Shown: positions 49,490-60,921 of the stretch, piece by piece
How positions within the stretch are numbered: the stretch's first letter is position 1
Layout: each line of letters opens with the position of its first letter
From: Mugil cephalus
Lineage: Eukaryota; Chordata; Actinopteri; Mugiliformes; Mugilidae
Assembly (NCBI RefSeq): GCF_022458985.1
Contig: NC_061781.1
Location: 20,981,001-21,045,000, forward strand
Direction: 5' to 3'
Length of the DNA stretch: 64,000 nucleotides
Program-made: the position numbers and the translations under genes
Notes under the pieces: model-generated
What the model was told of the DNA's origin: nothing
The model's database searches: none
What the model saw: the letters and a program-made list of their open reading frames with translations, nothing else

Positions 49490-50345
49490 GTGACCAGGGA
49501 TTAATTTGAGCCGGATCCTGCCGGAACAAGATCAGGCATCTCTTAATTTTGGCCTCCCTGGCTTCCGGTACTTATTTGGGCAGATCCGGTACCTCTCAAA
49601 AAAAAAACAAACAAACAAAAATGTTTAAAATAAAACAATAATATGCACATATTAATTTACAGAACAAATCCCAAGAATTTCATGTTGTTTACTAAGATTT
49701 AATGTCATTTCAAATAGTCGGAGATCTGCTGACGCACTGAGTTGCTTGACACTTCAAAACGAGTCAGGAAAGCCTCCACAAGCGGCAACTGTCTGGGCCT
49801 ACAGAAAGTACGGACTCAGATGGAAAAGACACCCCCGATGAGTTGATGGAGTTACTTGTTGCTGTCACCAGCATTCCCATTGCAAGTGCTGAATGTGGCC
49901 AAAGGACACAGAACTGCCGCAGACACACGCAGTAAAACCCGGACATGCTTGTGATGTGGGGTTTTTTGGACAACTAAATATGGTGAGCATACTGTCTATT
50001 AATAGGCCGCCGTGCCAATCTGTGTGATTCATTAAAAGCTCTCTCTGTCTTTTTTTTTTTTTTTTACACGTTAGACCTGTTGAGAAATTAATTGCTGACT
50101 GTATACTGTAAGTCCCACCTGTGTTGATGTGGGCATTTACCTGTGCTGTGCGGAGTATAGCCTAAAATAATTGTAAATTATTGTCACAACGTTTATACCA
50201 TGGACATTATTTGAAATTGAGGCTTGTAAGTCCCACGGCGTGGCAAGTGGGCATTTTCATGTTGTTTTCAGCACGTTTTCTGTACACGTACCATGTATAG
50301 TACGTATGTATATGTACTTTGCGTTCTAGCACCTAATGATTTACA
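49490..50345 (+). mobile_element. hAT transposase C-terminal fragment
   Basis: The frames at 49,800-50,030 contain ELMELLVAVTSIPIASAECG, which resembles the hAT dimerisation region (SxAECERxFS), followed by INRPPCQSV. Broken by stops; the remaining sequence to 50,345 is non-coding. Confidence 0.6.
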
Positions 50346-50359
50346 AATGAAGCAGTGAA

Positions 50360-50425
50360 CATAACATAACATAACATAACATAACATAACATAACATAAC
50401 ATAACATAACATAACATAACATAAC
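50360..50425. repeat. (CATAA)13 pentanucleotide repeat
   Basis: Thirteen units. The paralogous sites at 30,069-30,089 and 40,320-40,340 have only three. Here the repeat marks the left edge of the third duplicated unit. Confidence 0.95.
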
Positions 50426-51300
50426 GTACTGTTCAATAAATTGGAAAATATGGGATAATGGGACTGGTATTAGACTGGGTAAAGAGTTATTTGAAAGGAC
50501 AGTAACAGTTTGTAATGTTGGGTTATCATTGCTCTGGATATTTGGACATTGGTTGTGGTGTCCCCTAGGGATCAGTGTTAGGCCACAAATTGTTTATCCG
50601 TTATTTCGTTTATTTATTTGGCACCTTTTAGGATAGCTCAAGTGCAACAACAATTTGACTACAATAACAATAAACAATTGATTGATTTTTTTAAATTATT
50701 TTTTTTTATTTTTTTTAAATGCTTGCCAGGGACACCCTAAAAAAGGGAGATTGAAGAAAACAGTTCACAAAAAATCAGGACAGAAAACAAGCAGAACAGA
50801 AGACAAAAACAATACAAAATAAAGATACAAAGACATTATATTAATGAAATGTGTAAAGTGTCTAGGTGGTTAAAATTTGTCAATTTTGCAGATGACAGAA
50901 ATATTTTTGGTTCAGCAGGAAACATGACGAAATGCAAAAAATAAAAATATAGTTTGACTGGAATACATTATCATTAAATTTAAGACTAATTTCATGTTAT
51001 TTGGCAAAGGCACAGTAAACACAATGTGAATAGAAATCAATGGGATTAGGATTTCAGAACTCCTGAAATTTGCTGACATCGTATCTTACCAAACAGCAAT
51101 CATGTAAAAAAAAGTTAAAAAAAAAAAAAAAGCAGACAACTACCAGAAAGCTTCCAAAAAATATTTATTTATACTAGAAATACTTAAAAAGTTTCTGCAT
51201 ATCGATTACCAGTGTCAAAGTCCAAATATCAGCCAGTTCAAGAAAAGGTACAAAAATATAATGATTATTATAATGTATATCATAATATATGATCATTAAT
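50426..51300 (+). mobile_element. LINE reverse-transcriptase fragment, copy 3
   Basis: Continues with TACTGTTCAATAAATTGG and GTCCCCTAGGGATCAGTGTT, as in copies 1 and 2. An inserted AT-rich block at 50,590-50,760 is private to this copy. Not coding. Confidence 0.7.
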
Positions 51301-52270
51301 GATGATTATTAATGATTATTGGTTACGATTTATTAATTGATATGGCATACTGGTGACACTTGTGGGAATGTGTGTATATTATACCTGATATTATAGGTAG
51401 TTGATTAAACTGAGGACTTTAATGGTCTTAATTAACTGAATGCTGTTCATGAACAGCTCATGCATGTTCTTGGTCTCTTGGTGAAATTTTAAGACTCTGA
51501 AGTTTCCATCACAAAAGTAAGAATCACTGTAAGTGGTATTGTTCTTGAGGAATCAAAGTTGTTACACATTTAAAAACTAAGAAGTTTGCCTGAGGACAGG
51601 TCTCATCTAAACGTCCAGCTCCAATACGCACTGATCTATCTATCTCGAGCTGGATAATATTGATTATTATAATAATAATAATAATGATAATGGATTGGAT
51701 TTATATAGCACTTTTACAGGCTTTTTCTGGTGAGTTTATGCTTGTTTCTTGTTTTTATTGTTTTGAACAAAACGTGTTGGTTGTGTTGGCTGTGTTAGTT
51801 GAATCCTATAATGGCAATCAGAAGAAAATGAGCTTTCCAATGACCTACAGCATGCAGCATTTGCTCAAACACAACTCGTGTAGAGATCTCTGATTTGTTC
51901 AACAAACTACTGCCATCCCATATAGGCCCCAGCTGAAAACTGATGCCATGTTAAAATAACCAGAGGTTCCCTGATACCATCATGCTATAGTTTTAAATGG
52001 AGCAGGACAGGAAAACTTGTCATAAGTCAAGACAACAGACTGATACTGAATACAAACAATGCAATGAATGCTTACATGAGTTTTGAACTCAGTTATTATA
52101 CATGTGTGTAGATGTTGAAGCAAAGTGATGTGATATTTACATATTTTGATCACATGCCATTCATATTGATTTAAAAAAAAAAAAGCTGTGGATAATTAAT
52201 TTGAATGGAACACCTAAGTTGTAGATAGAAATAAAAAAACAAAAACAAAAAACATTTAAATGCAGTATAT
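51301..52270. repeat. Duplicated spacer, copy 3
   Basis: Matches parts of 41,000-42,640 and 30,775-31,850, with a deletion and an added TAATAATAAT run at 51,664-51,690. Confidence 0.6.
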
Positions 52271-52294
52271 AAACTTTAAACGAGCCCAGTAGAG

Positions 52295-55200
52295 TTATGG
52301 TATCTTTTCACAGACCCACGGCAGAGATGACGCACATGAAATATCATTCCAAGCAGTGTTATCATCAGTTCTGATATGAACACAGTCTTCTTCACCATAC
52401 TTTGGGACTCCACCTCCGTTATCAGGTTGATTTGTATCCCAGTACCTGGAAGGTGAGTGAAGAACAAAATCACTGCACTGTTAATCTTTGACAAATGAAT
52501 CTTCTAGAAACAGTATAAACAGTCAATCACAACCATCAGGGTGAAATGCTCATTTGCATGGTCCAGCTACATTGTTATTTTTCCTTGGTTCTATCTGCGA
52601 TTGAGAGAAATATCCTCTAGAAGTTTAATAAAAGATAAAAACAATAGACTTACTTCAGAGTCAGTGGAGTCCCATCAACCCATTTCCAGATTCCTTCATG
52701 GTCTCTGTCATTCAAACCAATCCAAGTTGGTCTCTTGGTGAAGTCTGAGAGGAACGTCTGTTCAAAAGGAAGAAAAACATGTTTTACTTTTAAACCACGA
52801 TCTACACTGCCTTGTCAAAAAAAACAAGTCACTACCTGGATTTAACCAAGCAAAGAGATAAGAGCATCATATTGGATAATTACTGCATGGGTGATTATCT
52901 TTCAACTGGCAACATGTTATTTAACTGCAACTGATGCAATGAGTAGCTTGTTAATCTGTTTAAGAAGGGTCAAATCATTGGCATGCATCAAGCAGAGAAA
53001 ACATCTAAGGAGATTGAACCATAAACTACTCAAATTAGGTTAAAACTGTCCAACGCATTATGAAAAACTGGAAGGAGAGTGGGGAACCATCATCTTCTAG
53101 GAAGAAATTTGGTCAAAAATACACCCTGACCTGATGATGGTCATGGTGATCACTTACACATTTGGATGAAGTGATGACCCCATCATGTCTAGTGTCTACT
53201 GTACAAGCCTGTGGGTCAGTGCTATAATCTGGGGTTTGCTGCAGTTGCTCAAGGTCAAGGTTCAGCAACATTATGTGACCAAAGAATGAGGTCAGCTGAC
53301 TACCTGAATATACTGAATGACCTGGTTATTCCATCAATGGATTTTTCCCCCCTGATGCCATGGGCATATTCCAAGATGACTCATCTGGCTCAAGTTATGA
53401 AACAGTGGCAGTGGTTCAGGGAGCATGGATGAATTAGCCACCACAGAGCCCAGACCTGAACCCCATTGAGAATCTTTGGGATGTACTGGAGAAGGTTTTG
53501 AACAGTGGTCAGACTCCCCCATCATTAGTATAAGATCTTGATGAAAAAAGAATGCAACACTGGATGGAAGAAAATCTTGTAACATTGCAGAAGCTTTTCA
53601 TTGAAAGAATGGCGCTAAAGTCCAAAGAAATATTAGAATGTGTGACCCTTCTTTGGCCAGGCAGTGTAGAATGTAATCTGTTCAACAGGAAAAAAACCTA
53701 CATATTTTAGTGTTGTACCACAACATATAAAGTAATGTACATTAAGCATTTGCTATGTATAAATGACTTCATTTGTAATTACAATAGCAAACAAATACTT
53801 CAGTACCTGTTCTTTAGAGCTGTCTATCACCACCAGATCTGCTCCTTTGTCTCTACAGTCCTGTTTGCCTTTATCCCAGGAACCAGACACTTGAGAGAGG
53901 AAGTAACAGGAACAACTGATTTTCCAACTTGCAGGACACACTTTATCTGGAAAAACATCAAACAAGAGACTTTACAAATCAACCACTCCATCTGTGTTTT
54001 TTTTTGTTGAAGTTAGTTGTAAAGACTATCACTGCACTGCAAAAAGAGCATTAGAAAGAAGCAAAATATTCTTATATTCAATCAAATCATCTTGTATTAT
54101 GAAAAAAATCTGCCAATGGGTAAGCTGTTTTTGCTTGACAAAAATTCTTAAAATAAGCACAAAGTTATTAAAATAAGCAAAAAGTACAAAAACTGAAAAT
54201 ATAAGACGTATTTCTTTGATACAAGGATTTTTTGCTTTCTTGAAATTCCTTTTTGCATTTTGACTATTTGAAGCACTTGAAGTAAAAATGTTGATTTGAT
54301 TGATATTTTTTATTTTATTTCTAAGATTATTAGGGGTACGAGCACAGAAAAGAGATTATGGAAATCAATTGAAATTGTTAGTTTCTTACAATTAATTTGA
54401 AATATGAATTACAACAATATTTGAAATATAAATTCATTTGGCAGTATGGAACCAGAAGTAGTGTCTCACATGCTTAACCATTAAATATTTTAGTAAAACA
54501 TGTTCCTCCATAAACAACAAGTAAACTTCAACATGTCCAAAGACTCACTTTGTTCAGACAAACGCTTCTTCGAACGTTCTTCCAACTCTTCAGTCATTTT
54601 AGTGAGTTTGCTGTTCAGCAGGTCTCTCTCTTCAGTCATTTTAGTGAGGTTTCTGTTCAGCAGGTCTCTCTCTTCAGTCACGGAGGAGAGTATGTTGTTG
54701 CTCGTCTGGAGAAACACAGTCAGGTTGTGTTTGACAGCAGAGAGCTCTGCAGCTGAATTAACATCTGAAATAAATAAAGATGCATGTATCACAAACAAAA
54801 AAGACCTCATAGATTCAGATTCTGTATATTCATATTTTAGTCTTTTTAGAAAAGTGCTATATAAACAACGTTTGATTGTTTCATGAATACTTTGGTATTA
54901 GTAACTAGTAATGACTTTTATTTAAACTGCTATCACAAACTTTTATTCAAATATGTTCACATAATATTTATATTTAATATTTAATGGTACTGTTCATCAC
55001 AAACGTTTATCTTCATTTTGTGTTGACCTAATTTGGGACAATGTTGTCCAAACTGTTCAAATGAGTGGCTGAAAAAGAAGAAAAGGATAAAAAAACAGGT
55101 GCTGAACTTCTGCTTGTTTGTGAACAACATCTGTGTCATTTGTTGATATAAAAAAAAGTTAAAAACAAAATATAAATGTGTGTGATATTTCTGATATGAC

Positions 55201-56069
55201 AGTCTGACTGTGACTGGTCCATGTTAGTGAGTGGTAGTCAGTGGAGTGTTAGAGGTAAATTTATGAAACCAGACTCACAGAGAACAGCAAGGATGATGAG
55301 CCCAGTAAACAGGAAAACACACAGAAAGACAGTAACACCCAAATATAAACTCCTTCGACCTGAAGCGAGAAAGCAGAGTGAAAACCAACAAAGTCTACAA
55401 CAGTAAACTAGAAATTTCCCTCTGGGAAGTTTTGAAAGGTCCAGGGGGGACTACTGCCGGGGGTACCATCTCTGTCAGCATGGGAATCAAATCCACGACC
55501 AGCGCTAATCAGACAGACATATGATCATCTTTCACTGATGTTCATGGAGTCAAAAAAGTGGATTAATACACCAATACACAAGATTTGTGTCTATAATTTA
55601 AAGTTTCAATGAAGTCTGTAAGTGAAAGTATGCCTGAGCAGTAGATGCTTGAAAAACTCTTTGATTTTTCTTTTTTTCCCGCCCGCCCCATTCATTTCAA
55701 TTAATTTTTTGTTTGCAGTTTTTCGTATTGCATAGAGAAAAGCAATAGCACAACAATCACGATCACATTTTGATATATAACTATAATGCGAGTTAAGGGA
55801 CGAAAAAAGGGAAGAAGATGAAAAATAACAAGAAACACGCAGTATAACAATAGTGCCTCGGTGCATTGCCCCGTGGCCCTAAAAGTAATAATAAGAAGAA
55901 GTAACACGTAGTACAACAATACTGGCCCCAGTGCATTGCCCCTGGGCTCTAATGACAGACAGATGATAAAATACATCGACTCTTTGTCTCTTTTCTTACC
56001 TGTGTGATTTGTTGAATGTTTTGGGCTGACAGGTTTGACTTCTTCAATGTTGACACAAATTTCCTCCAT
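52295..56069 (-). CDS. C-type lectin receptor D (CD209/KLR-like), intact hybrid
   Basis: Minus exons: 56069-56000, 55359-55279, 54764-54549, 53946-53807, 52757-52654, 52445-52295; in phase, 253 residues. The tail reads EEICVNIEE, so the tyrosine conserved in the other tails is cysteine. The 81-base membrane exon ([16 protein letters not shown] onward) matches A, not the 102-base exon of B, C and E. The neck has [24 protein letters not shown] and a degraded third repeat ending KKRLSEQ. The first lectin exon is 140 bases, one codon shorter than usual, with [11 protein letters not shown]. The two last lectin exons are B/C-like, with [37 protein letters not shown] and WVCEKIP. The gene thus joins an A-type 5' half to a C-type 3' half in intron 4. 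The frame and splice sites are intact, so expression is plausible. Confidence 0.87.
52805..53666 (+). mobile_element. Tc1-like transposon in lectin D intron
   Basis: TA-flanked, 862 bases, with the same internal deletion as the C copy. The frame includes [19 protein letters not shown], with stops elsewhere. Confidence 0.85.
54100..54480. other. Lectin D intron, AT-rich
   Basis: AT-rich intron between the first lectin exon and the neck exon; no repeat family recognised with confidence. Confidence 0.4.
55720..55965. repeat. Tandem-like fish repeat in lectin D intron
   Basis: Two similar units, each containing GTGCATTGCCCC followed by GGCCCTAA or GGGCTCTAA, about 85 bases apart. This resembles a common fish SINE-like repeat. 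Confidence 0.45.
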
Positions 56070-56545
56070 TGTTCTTAAAGATGCAGAGTATTTCCTAAAC
56101 GATCTCTACTCTCTGAAGCATGGACGTTCAAATGAATTTTGAAACCATTGTGGGTTTGAGTTCATTCGTCTCTTTTTTTTTAAATTGACATACAAGGAAG
56201 TCACGTGTTTTAGAGGTGATGATTATGCAATCACTTGAGAGTTCATTAGATACACTAGTAAAAATAACTCTGCACTAAATCTTGTCTTTATGAATGTTAT
56301 GGTATTCAGCATTTGTCTAAACTAACTGAGAAAGCTCAAAAAAAACAAGTGCAAAAAAAAAAAAGACTGTAAAGGCACTCTGTGGTTGAAAAAAGTATAA
56401 AAGCATAAAAGCATGGCAAAAAACAAATGGTTAAAAGCTTTCATTAGGGCTTGGTAACAGGAAGTAGGATGTGACTGAGAGACCAATTGATTCAACGGTT
56501 TTTATTTGAGAGATTGTGGTTTGTAATACACATGCTTCTATCTTT
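56070..56545 (-). promoter_or_regulatory. Lectin D upstream region (A-type)
   Basis: On the minus strand it aligns with the region upstream of A over about 270 bases. The box GGAAGTCACGTG (56196-56207) is 126 bases before the ATG, and GCTTCAGAGAGTAGAGATC follows near the ATG. Further out it contains the dispersed repeat also found in sestd1. Function inferred. Confidence 0.6.
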
Positions 56546-56924
56546 TGAAGAAAGAAAAAGTCTGAACTTTTTTTGATTTACATATCATACATACATCGTA
56601 CATACCATACGTCTTACATACTGTTCATATTCTTTACCTTCATAGTATGGTCCGGTGGCCCAAAAGTAACAAAAACGAAGGCTGCTACTTATCACCCACT
56701 TCAATATTTATATCGTACGGTACACAGTGTTTTCATCTTGCCTTTCTTGACCACATTAAATCTGCTGGGTGTACTCTTATTAAGTAGTAACACACAGAAC
56801 AGAGTTAGTCAGAAGTTAGTTCTTCTAGCTCTGCACAGTGAACATAGCAGTGTTCTGTGTAGTAATCGGTTTTAAGCACCACTTAAATTGTATGTAAAAA
56901 CAGAAAATGTAAAAACAGATATAA

Positions 56925-57091
56925 ATAACAGATATAAATGTCTGCACCTCTTCATCAGAGTCATCTTCATCAGATGGAGAATTGTCTTCCTGCTCAGACA
57001 CGTCCTCCTCTAAATCAGAATCACACCCATTTTGGAAGAGTAGATCCAGGGCCTGTTGGACATTCAGTCTTGTTGCCATGATGTCCATCAC
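56925..57091 (-). mobile_element. piggyBac transposase N-terminal fragment
   Basis: The minus-strand frame begins at an ATG and encodes LNVQQALDLLFQN, then DLEEDVSEQEDNSPSDED. This acidic N-terminus is typical of fish PGBD4-like piggyBac transposases. It ends at a stop after about 88 codons; the catalytic domain is missing. Confidence 0.65.
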
Positions 57092-57680
57092 TAAAATGGC
57101 AGCCCATACCGACCTTTATATTGTTATGACCTCCATCACCTCCCTCCCAACCCAAGATTCCCAGATTCTAATTTGTTACTTTCTACATTATTTTATTACA
57201 TCACAGGTGCAGGTGCTTGCAGGTGCACATCTCGTGTCTTTGTGAAGGCACCGTCTGACCTCTGGATGACTTCTGTTCCCTTTATGCACCATAAATGATT
57301 ACTCCCATGTTGTTTGCTGGTATTTCAATATTTTGGGATTCTGCTGTCCCCACTAAGACCAGCCGGTGTCTGTGTCTGCGGGAACCTGGGTAAATGTTTT
57401 GGGAACACAGAAAGTTCTCGTGACTGTGGTGAGATCCCCTTCCCTTGAGTGTGTGTGTTCTTGTTTTTATTGTAACACACCTTCAGGACGCCTTGAAAAG
57501 TTAGGTCTGATTTTTGATGTCCTGATTTTTCCAAACTCTCTACAGTGTTGGTGTCACCCTAAACATGCGCCGGAACCAAAGATCTACGATGTCCTGACAC
57601 ATCATAATTTTATGAATAAAGTGTGTTAAGTGTGTTTATCGTTTTTGCTCATCTGTGACTTTGACGCCTAGTGGCCAGTT
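57092..57680. other. Unassigned spacer
   Basis: No gene recognised. An AATAAAG near 57,618 lies on the plus strand without an assigned transcript. Confidence 0.4.
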
Positions 57681-59579
57681 TTGGAATTTAACACACTTTT
57701 AACACAAGTCCAGTGACATCACTGCTGGTACAGATGTATGCGCCGCACACTTACATATAGCTAATGCTTTAGGTATTTGTACTGCTTGCAGTAAATCTGT
57801 TAAGAGTTCGGCATGTGTCACTGGCTTCCCCGTTGACGTAATCATGCCTCTGTTTTTCCAGTACTGCGCAAAGGTATGAATTGTAGCGTACGCGTACTGG
57901 CTATCAGTGTAGATTGTTACTTCTTTGTTTTTCATTATTTTACACGCTTCAGTTAATGCTACTAGCTCTGCTGCTTGCGCTGTGTAGTGTCTTTGCACAT
58001 TTGTAGCTTATTTTTACTTGCCTTGTGACCTTCCTCGGCTAGATGTCTTAGGAGTGCGATTGTATCTTTTTTACACGTTTCCATATCAGGGGAGGCCAGT
58101 AAGATATCATCTACGTACAACAATACTTGGCTCCTTCCTGGAGGTTGTAATTTGGCCACTCATTACTTGGGAGTAAATAGTTGGGCTCTCGCAGTAACTT
58201 TGGGGCAGCCTGGTGTATGTGTATCTTTGGTCCCCGAGGATAAATGCAAACCAGAACTGACTATTTTTATCCATTGGCACTGAGAAGAATGCATTGCTGA
58301 TGTCTACTACTGTAAATACTTTTGCATCTGGTCGTAAGGAATTTAGTAGTGTGTGAGGGTCAGGCACACATGGGGCTCTTTGGATTACAGCATTATTTAC
58401 AGCTTGCAGGTCTTGGACCATCAGTCACATTTTCTCCCATCTGCACTATTTTGCCCAAATCCTTCCACTGTACTGCTTTGTATAGATATATGTGGGGAGG
58501 GGTCCACATCCTATACAGCTTGGTGATTTCGTCAGGCAATGTCACTCCAGCTACTACTGCACTCTCCGTATCTCCATACAGATAATTTATAGTAACCTTG
58601 GTAGGAGTGACTTTCTTTAGCTTATCTTCGTAATCTTCATCTGGGCCAGGTGTTGATTTGTACCAGATTGATATGTAGGTCGCTCTCTGTCATCTGAACC
58701 TGTGGTTTCGGGATTGCATTTCTCCCTTCAGCCATTAAGGCGGATGCTGTATTATAGGGAGGTTTGTTAGGAACGTCGAGGGTGTAGTAGTAATGTGGCT
58801 GTCCTGTCCCTTGGAGTACAAAGAAATCTCCTTTCTTCAATTCAGTTTTTCTTTTTACCACAATCTGTCCCTCAAGCCTAGGTATTAGTGCTAAGCCCAA
58901 TAACAGCAAACCTTCTCGGCCTAGGAGGTTGACAGGACACTCTGGAAACATTAAGATTGACAATTGGCACGATTGTCCAGCTGAACCTGTTCTAAAAACT
59001 GGGTTCTTTTCAGTAGGGCAGCGATCAAACTACCTTTTGTGGTAACCCTCACTTCAACTATTTTGAGTGGAGAGTTCTTGCCTTTGCATCCACAAGAGGC
59101 TCGCTACTCACAATCCTACTGTTTTGGTATGAGATAAAATACCTAGTTGTATTTTAATCTCCAATCACACACACAATCACTCACCTTTTTAACACGGAAT
59201 TTAAGCGTACGTACTGCAGGACTCTGTCATCCTATCACTCATTCTACAGAATTTAACTGCGCTAGAGGACTCTGCCGTCCTTTAGTTTTTCACAGAATTT
59301 CTCGGACTGCGCCGTCCTTCAGTACTTGCTTGAGCCTAGGATTTCCAGGGTTTTTCTACGCGCAATGACCCTCAGTCATTCGCCACTTTTTAAGGGAAAT
59401 TCCACTCACCACTGTTGTCTTTCCCCTTCACGGACTACCGTCAGCCGTCGGATCCCAGCTGGCAGGCTGATCTCCAGTCCCAGAAAGGGTTTGAGAAACT
59501 CTCTCTAACGGAGTTCTGCCATGGCCACAGTCTTTCCTGGATTCCACAGCACCTGCTGGAATCCTCAAACGTGTTGGTA

Positions 59580-59596
59580 TCCGGCTCGAAGGACCA
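59580..59596 (-). other. Retroviral primer binding site, tRNA-Tyr type
   Basis: The minus strand reads TGGTCCTTCGAGCCGGA, the complement of the 3' end of vertebrate tRNA-Tyr including CCA, a 17-base match from memory. It directly follows the LTR and lies upstream of pol, as expected. Confidence 0.7.
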
Positions 59597-60070
59597 AGTA
59601 AATGTCAGGTTCAATGACCTAAAACATTCATAAACATTGCACAAAGAAGAGAAAGACAAGAGCTACTTTTTACTCGCGAGGAGAACGGCAGAGATATGTT
59701 CAGTTACAATCTCCTACCGCTCTGAAGCGTACCTCGCTGTACCCTCTCTTTATTTCCTTAGGGAGGTCCCTGGTTACAACAGAAGTTGCAGCGCTAATGG
59801 GGAGGGGAGCACATAGCTGCAACTTCTCAAACGATACATGCACTATCTTCTTCTTGGTACATGTTTAATCGCTTTGACCTTGTCCTCAGGACTGTATGCT
59901 CCGTCTTCAGCCGTATTTCTGTGGCGAAGACGCACTTCCTGCATGTCACTGATGACTCTGGGATGACTCAGCTGAAATCGCGGCTCTGGGATGACTCAGC
60001 AGAAATCATGTCCACAAAACTTCTCCTTCCTGCAAAGCAGCTCTACAGACTATACTGTTGCACATTGGCA
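59597..60070 (-). repeat. Solo 5' LTR of the endogenous retrovirus
   Basis: About 470 bases between the primer site and a TG-starting end near 60,068. A minus-strand AATAAA lies at 59749-59754. The outer boundary is uncertain because no second LTR is present for comparison. Confidence 0.5.
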
Positions 60071-60178
60071 TACTAGGAGATTAATAGATACGTAAGCACT
60101 CAGAGTAAATATGGGATAACTTATCTACAATAATTCCAACAGAAGATTATTTACGTATTTATATGTTTCTCTGCTTAG

Positions 60179-60275
60179 GTCCAATGAGGAGGTTCTATTT
60201 AGGCATTACGGTCTTTCTGGGCCTGCTGAATGTTTTATTGTTTAATGGTCCCATCACCATCGGTTTCCTCTGAGT
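60179..60275 (+). pseudogene. Isolated transmembrane pseudoexon, plus copy
   Basis: TGCTTAG followed by GTCCAATGAGGAGG and GTCTTTCTGGGCCTGCTGAA. The frame ends in a stop at CTCTGAGTC, where the donor GT has been lost. Inverted relative of those at 35,840 and 38,490. Confidence 0.65.
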
Positions 60276-60429
60276 CTTATTTTCATAAACAAATAAATAA
60301 ACCATCACAATCAGCATTCTGCTTTAAAAGAATGTCTTATTTCTATGTCTTATTTAGCATTTTGTGTATTTTTTCAACTGTGTCCTACTTACTTCAGTGG
60401 CCTAAAACCATTTTTCTTTAGAAATATTG

Positions 60430-60600
60430 ATGTGAGTTGTTTGGTTTAGATGAAGGTTTCAGATCATTTTAGTTAGGATCAAGGTATTTTCATAAACTTT
60501 TCCTATTAACTGTTTTATTATTCTCTGGTAAAATTATTATTGACTTTTTTTAAACTAAAATGAAGAAACTATTAATATAAATCCACAAGTGGAAAAGACC
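60430..60600 (-). repeat. Inverted paralogue of 36,960-38,350 without the hAT insertion
   Basis: Reads through GTTGTTTGGTTTAGATGAAG continuously. The corresponding stretch at 37,240-38,340 is interrupted by the 1,070-base hAT element and a duplicated ATCTAAAC. Confidence 0.8.
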
Positions 60601-60659
60601 TGGTCGCCTTCCACATCACGTGTTTATCGTGGTCCTGCAATGAGTTGAGAGAAATTATT

Positions 60660-60921
60660 ATACACAGAACAGCCACATCATTATGACCACTGATAGGAGG
60701 ATGAATGTGACTTAGACAAAGAACTGTCCAGTTTAAGGGGAACTTGGTTATTCAGGAAGCTCCAATAATCACATAAAATATGTGACTTCCTAGCAGGTCC
60801 ATCAAAAATGATGAGATAAAAGAACTTAAACCCACAGTGTAACAGATTAGATGTACAGCAGTGGATGCTGCACATCAGAGAACAGAGCTCCTCTAGGAAT
60901 TTATCTGGATCCTTGTGAACA
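60660..60921 (+). promoter_or_regulatory. Lectin E upstream region
   Basis: TATGTGACTTCC at 60779-60790 is the diverged box, 131 bases before the ATG. Flanking sequence matches the B upstream region in inverse orientation. Function inferred. Confidence 0.5.

Larger units (their letters stand above)
57690..60075 (-). mobile_element. Endogenous retrovirus, truncated and broken
   Basis: The order on the minus strand is: LTR, tRNA primer site, about 600 bases of leader, protease end (LLGRE near 58,920), reverse transcriptase (LYVDDILLAS near 58,120), then RNase H (ELVALTEACKI and YTDSQYAYA near 57,900). The pol pieces are in different frames with several stops, so no protein can be made. Gag is essentially absent: only leader-length sequence separates the primer site from protease. 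No integrase, env or second LTR is seen beyond 57,690. The pol motifs are closest to class I (gamma/epsilon-like) retroviruses. It is an old, defective copy. Confidence 0.75.

Noticed and set aside
55606-55866. 86-codon minus-strand frame overlapping lectin D's intron
   Set aside because: Derived from an interspersed repeat, with no splice or start support.
57325-57629. Overlapping frames on both strands next to the retroviral remnant
   Set aside because: No similarity to integrase or env and no conserved motif, so they were not added to the retroviral element.
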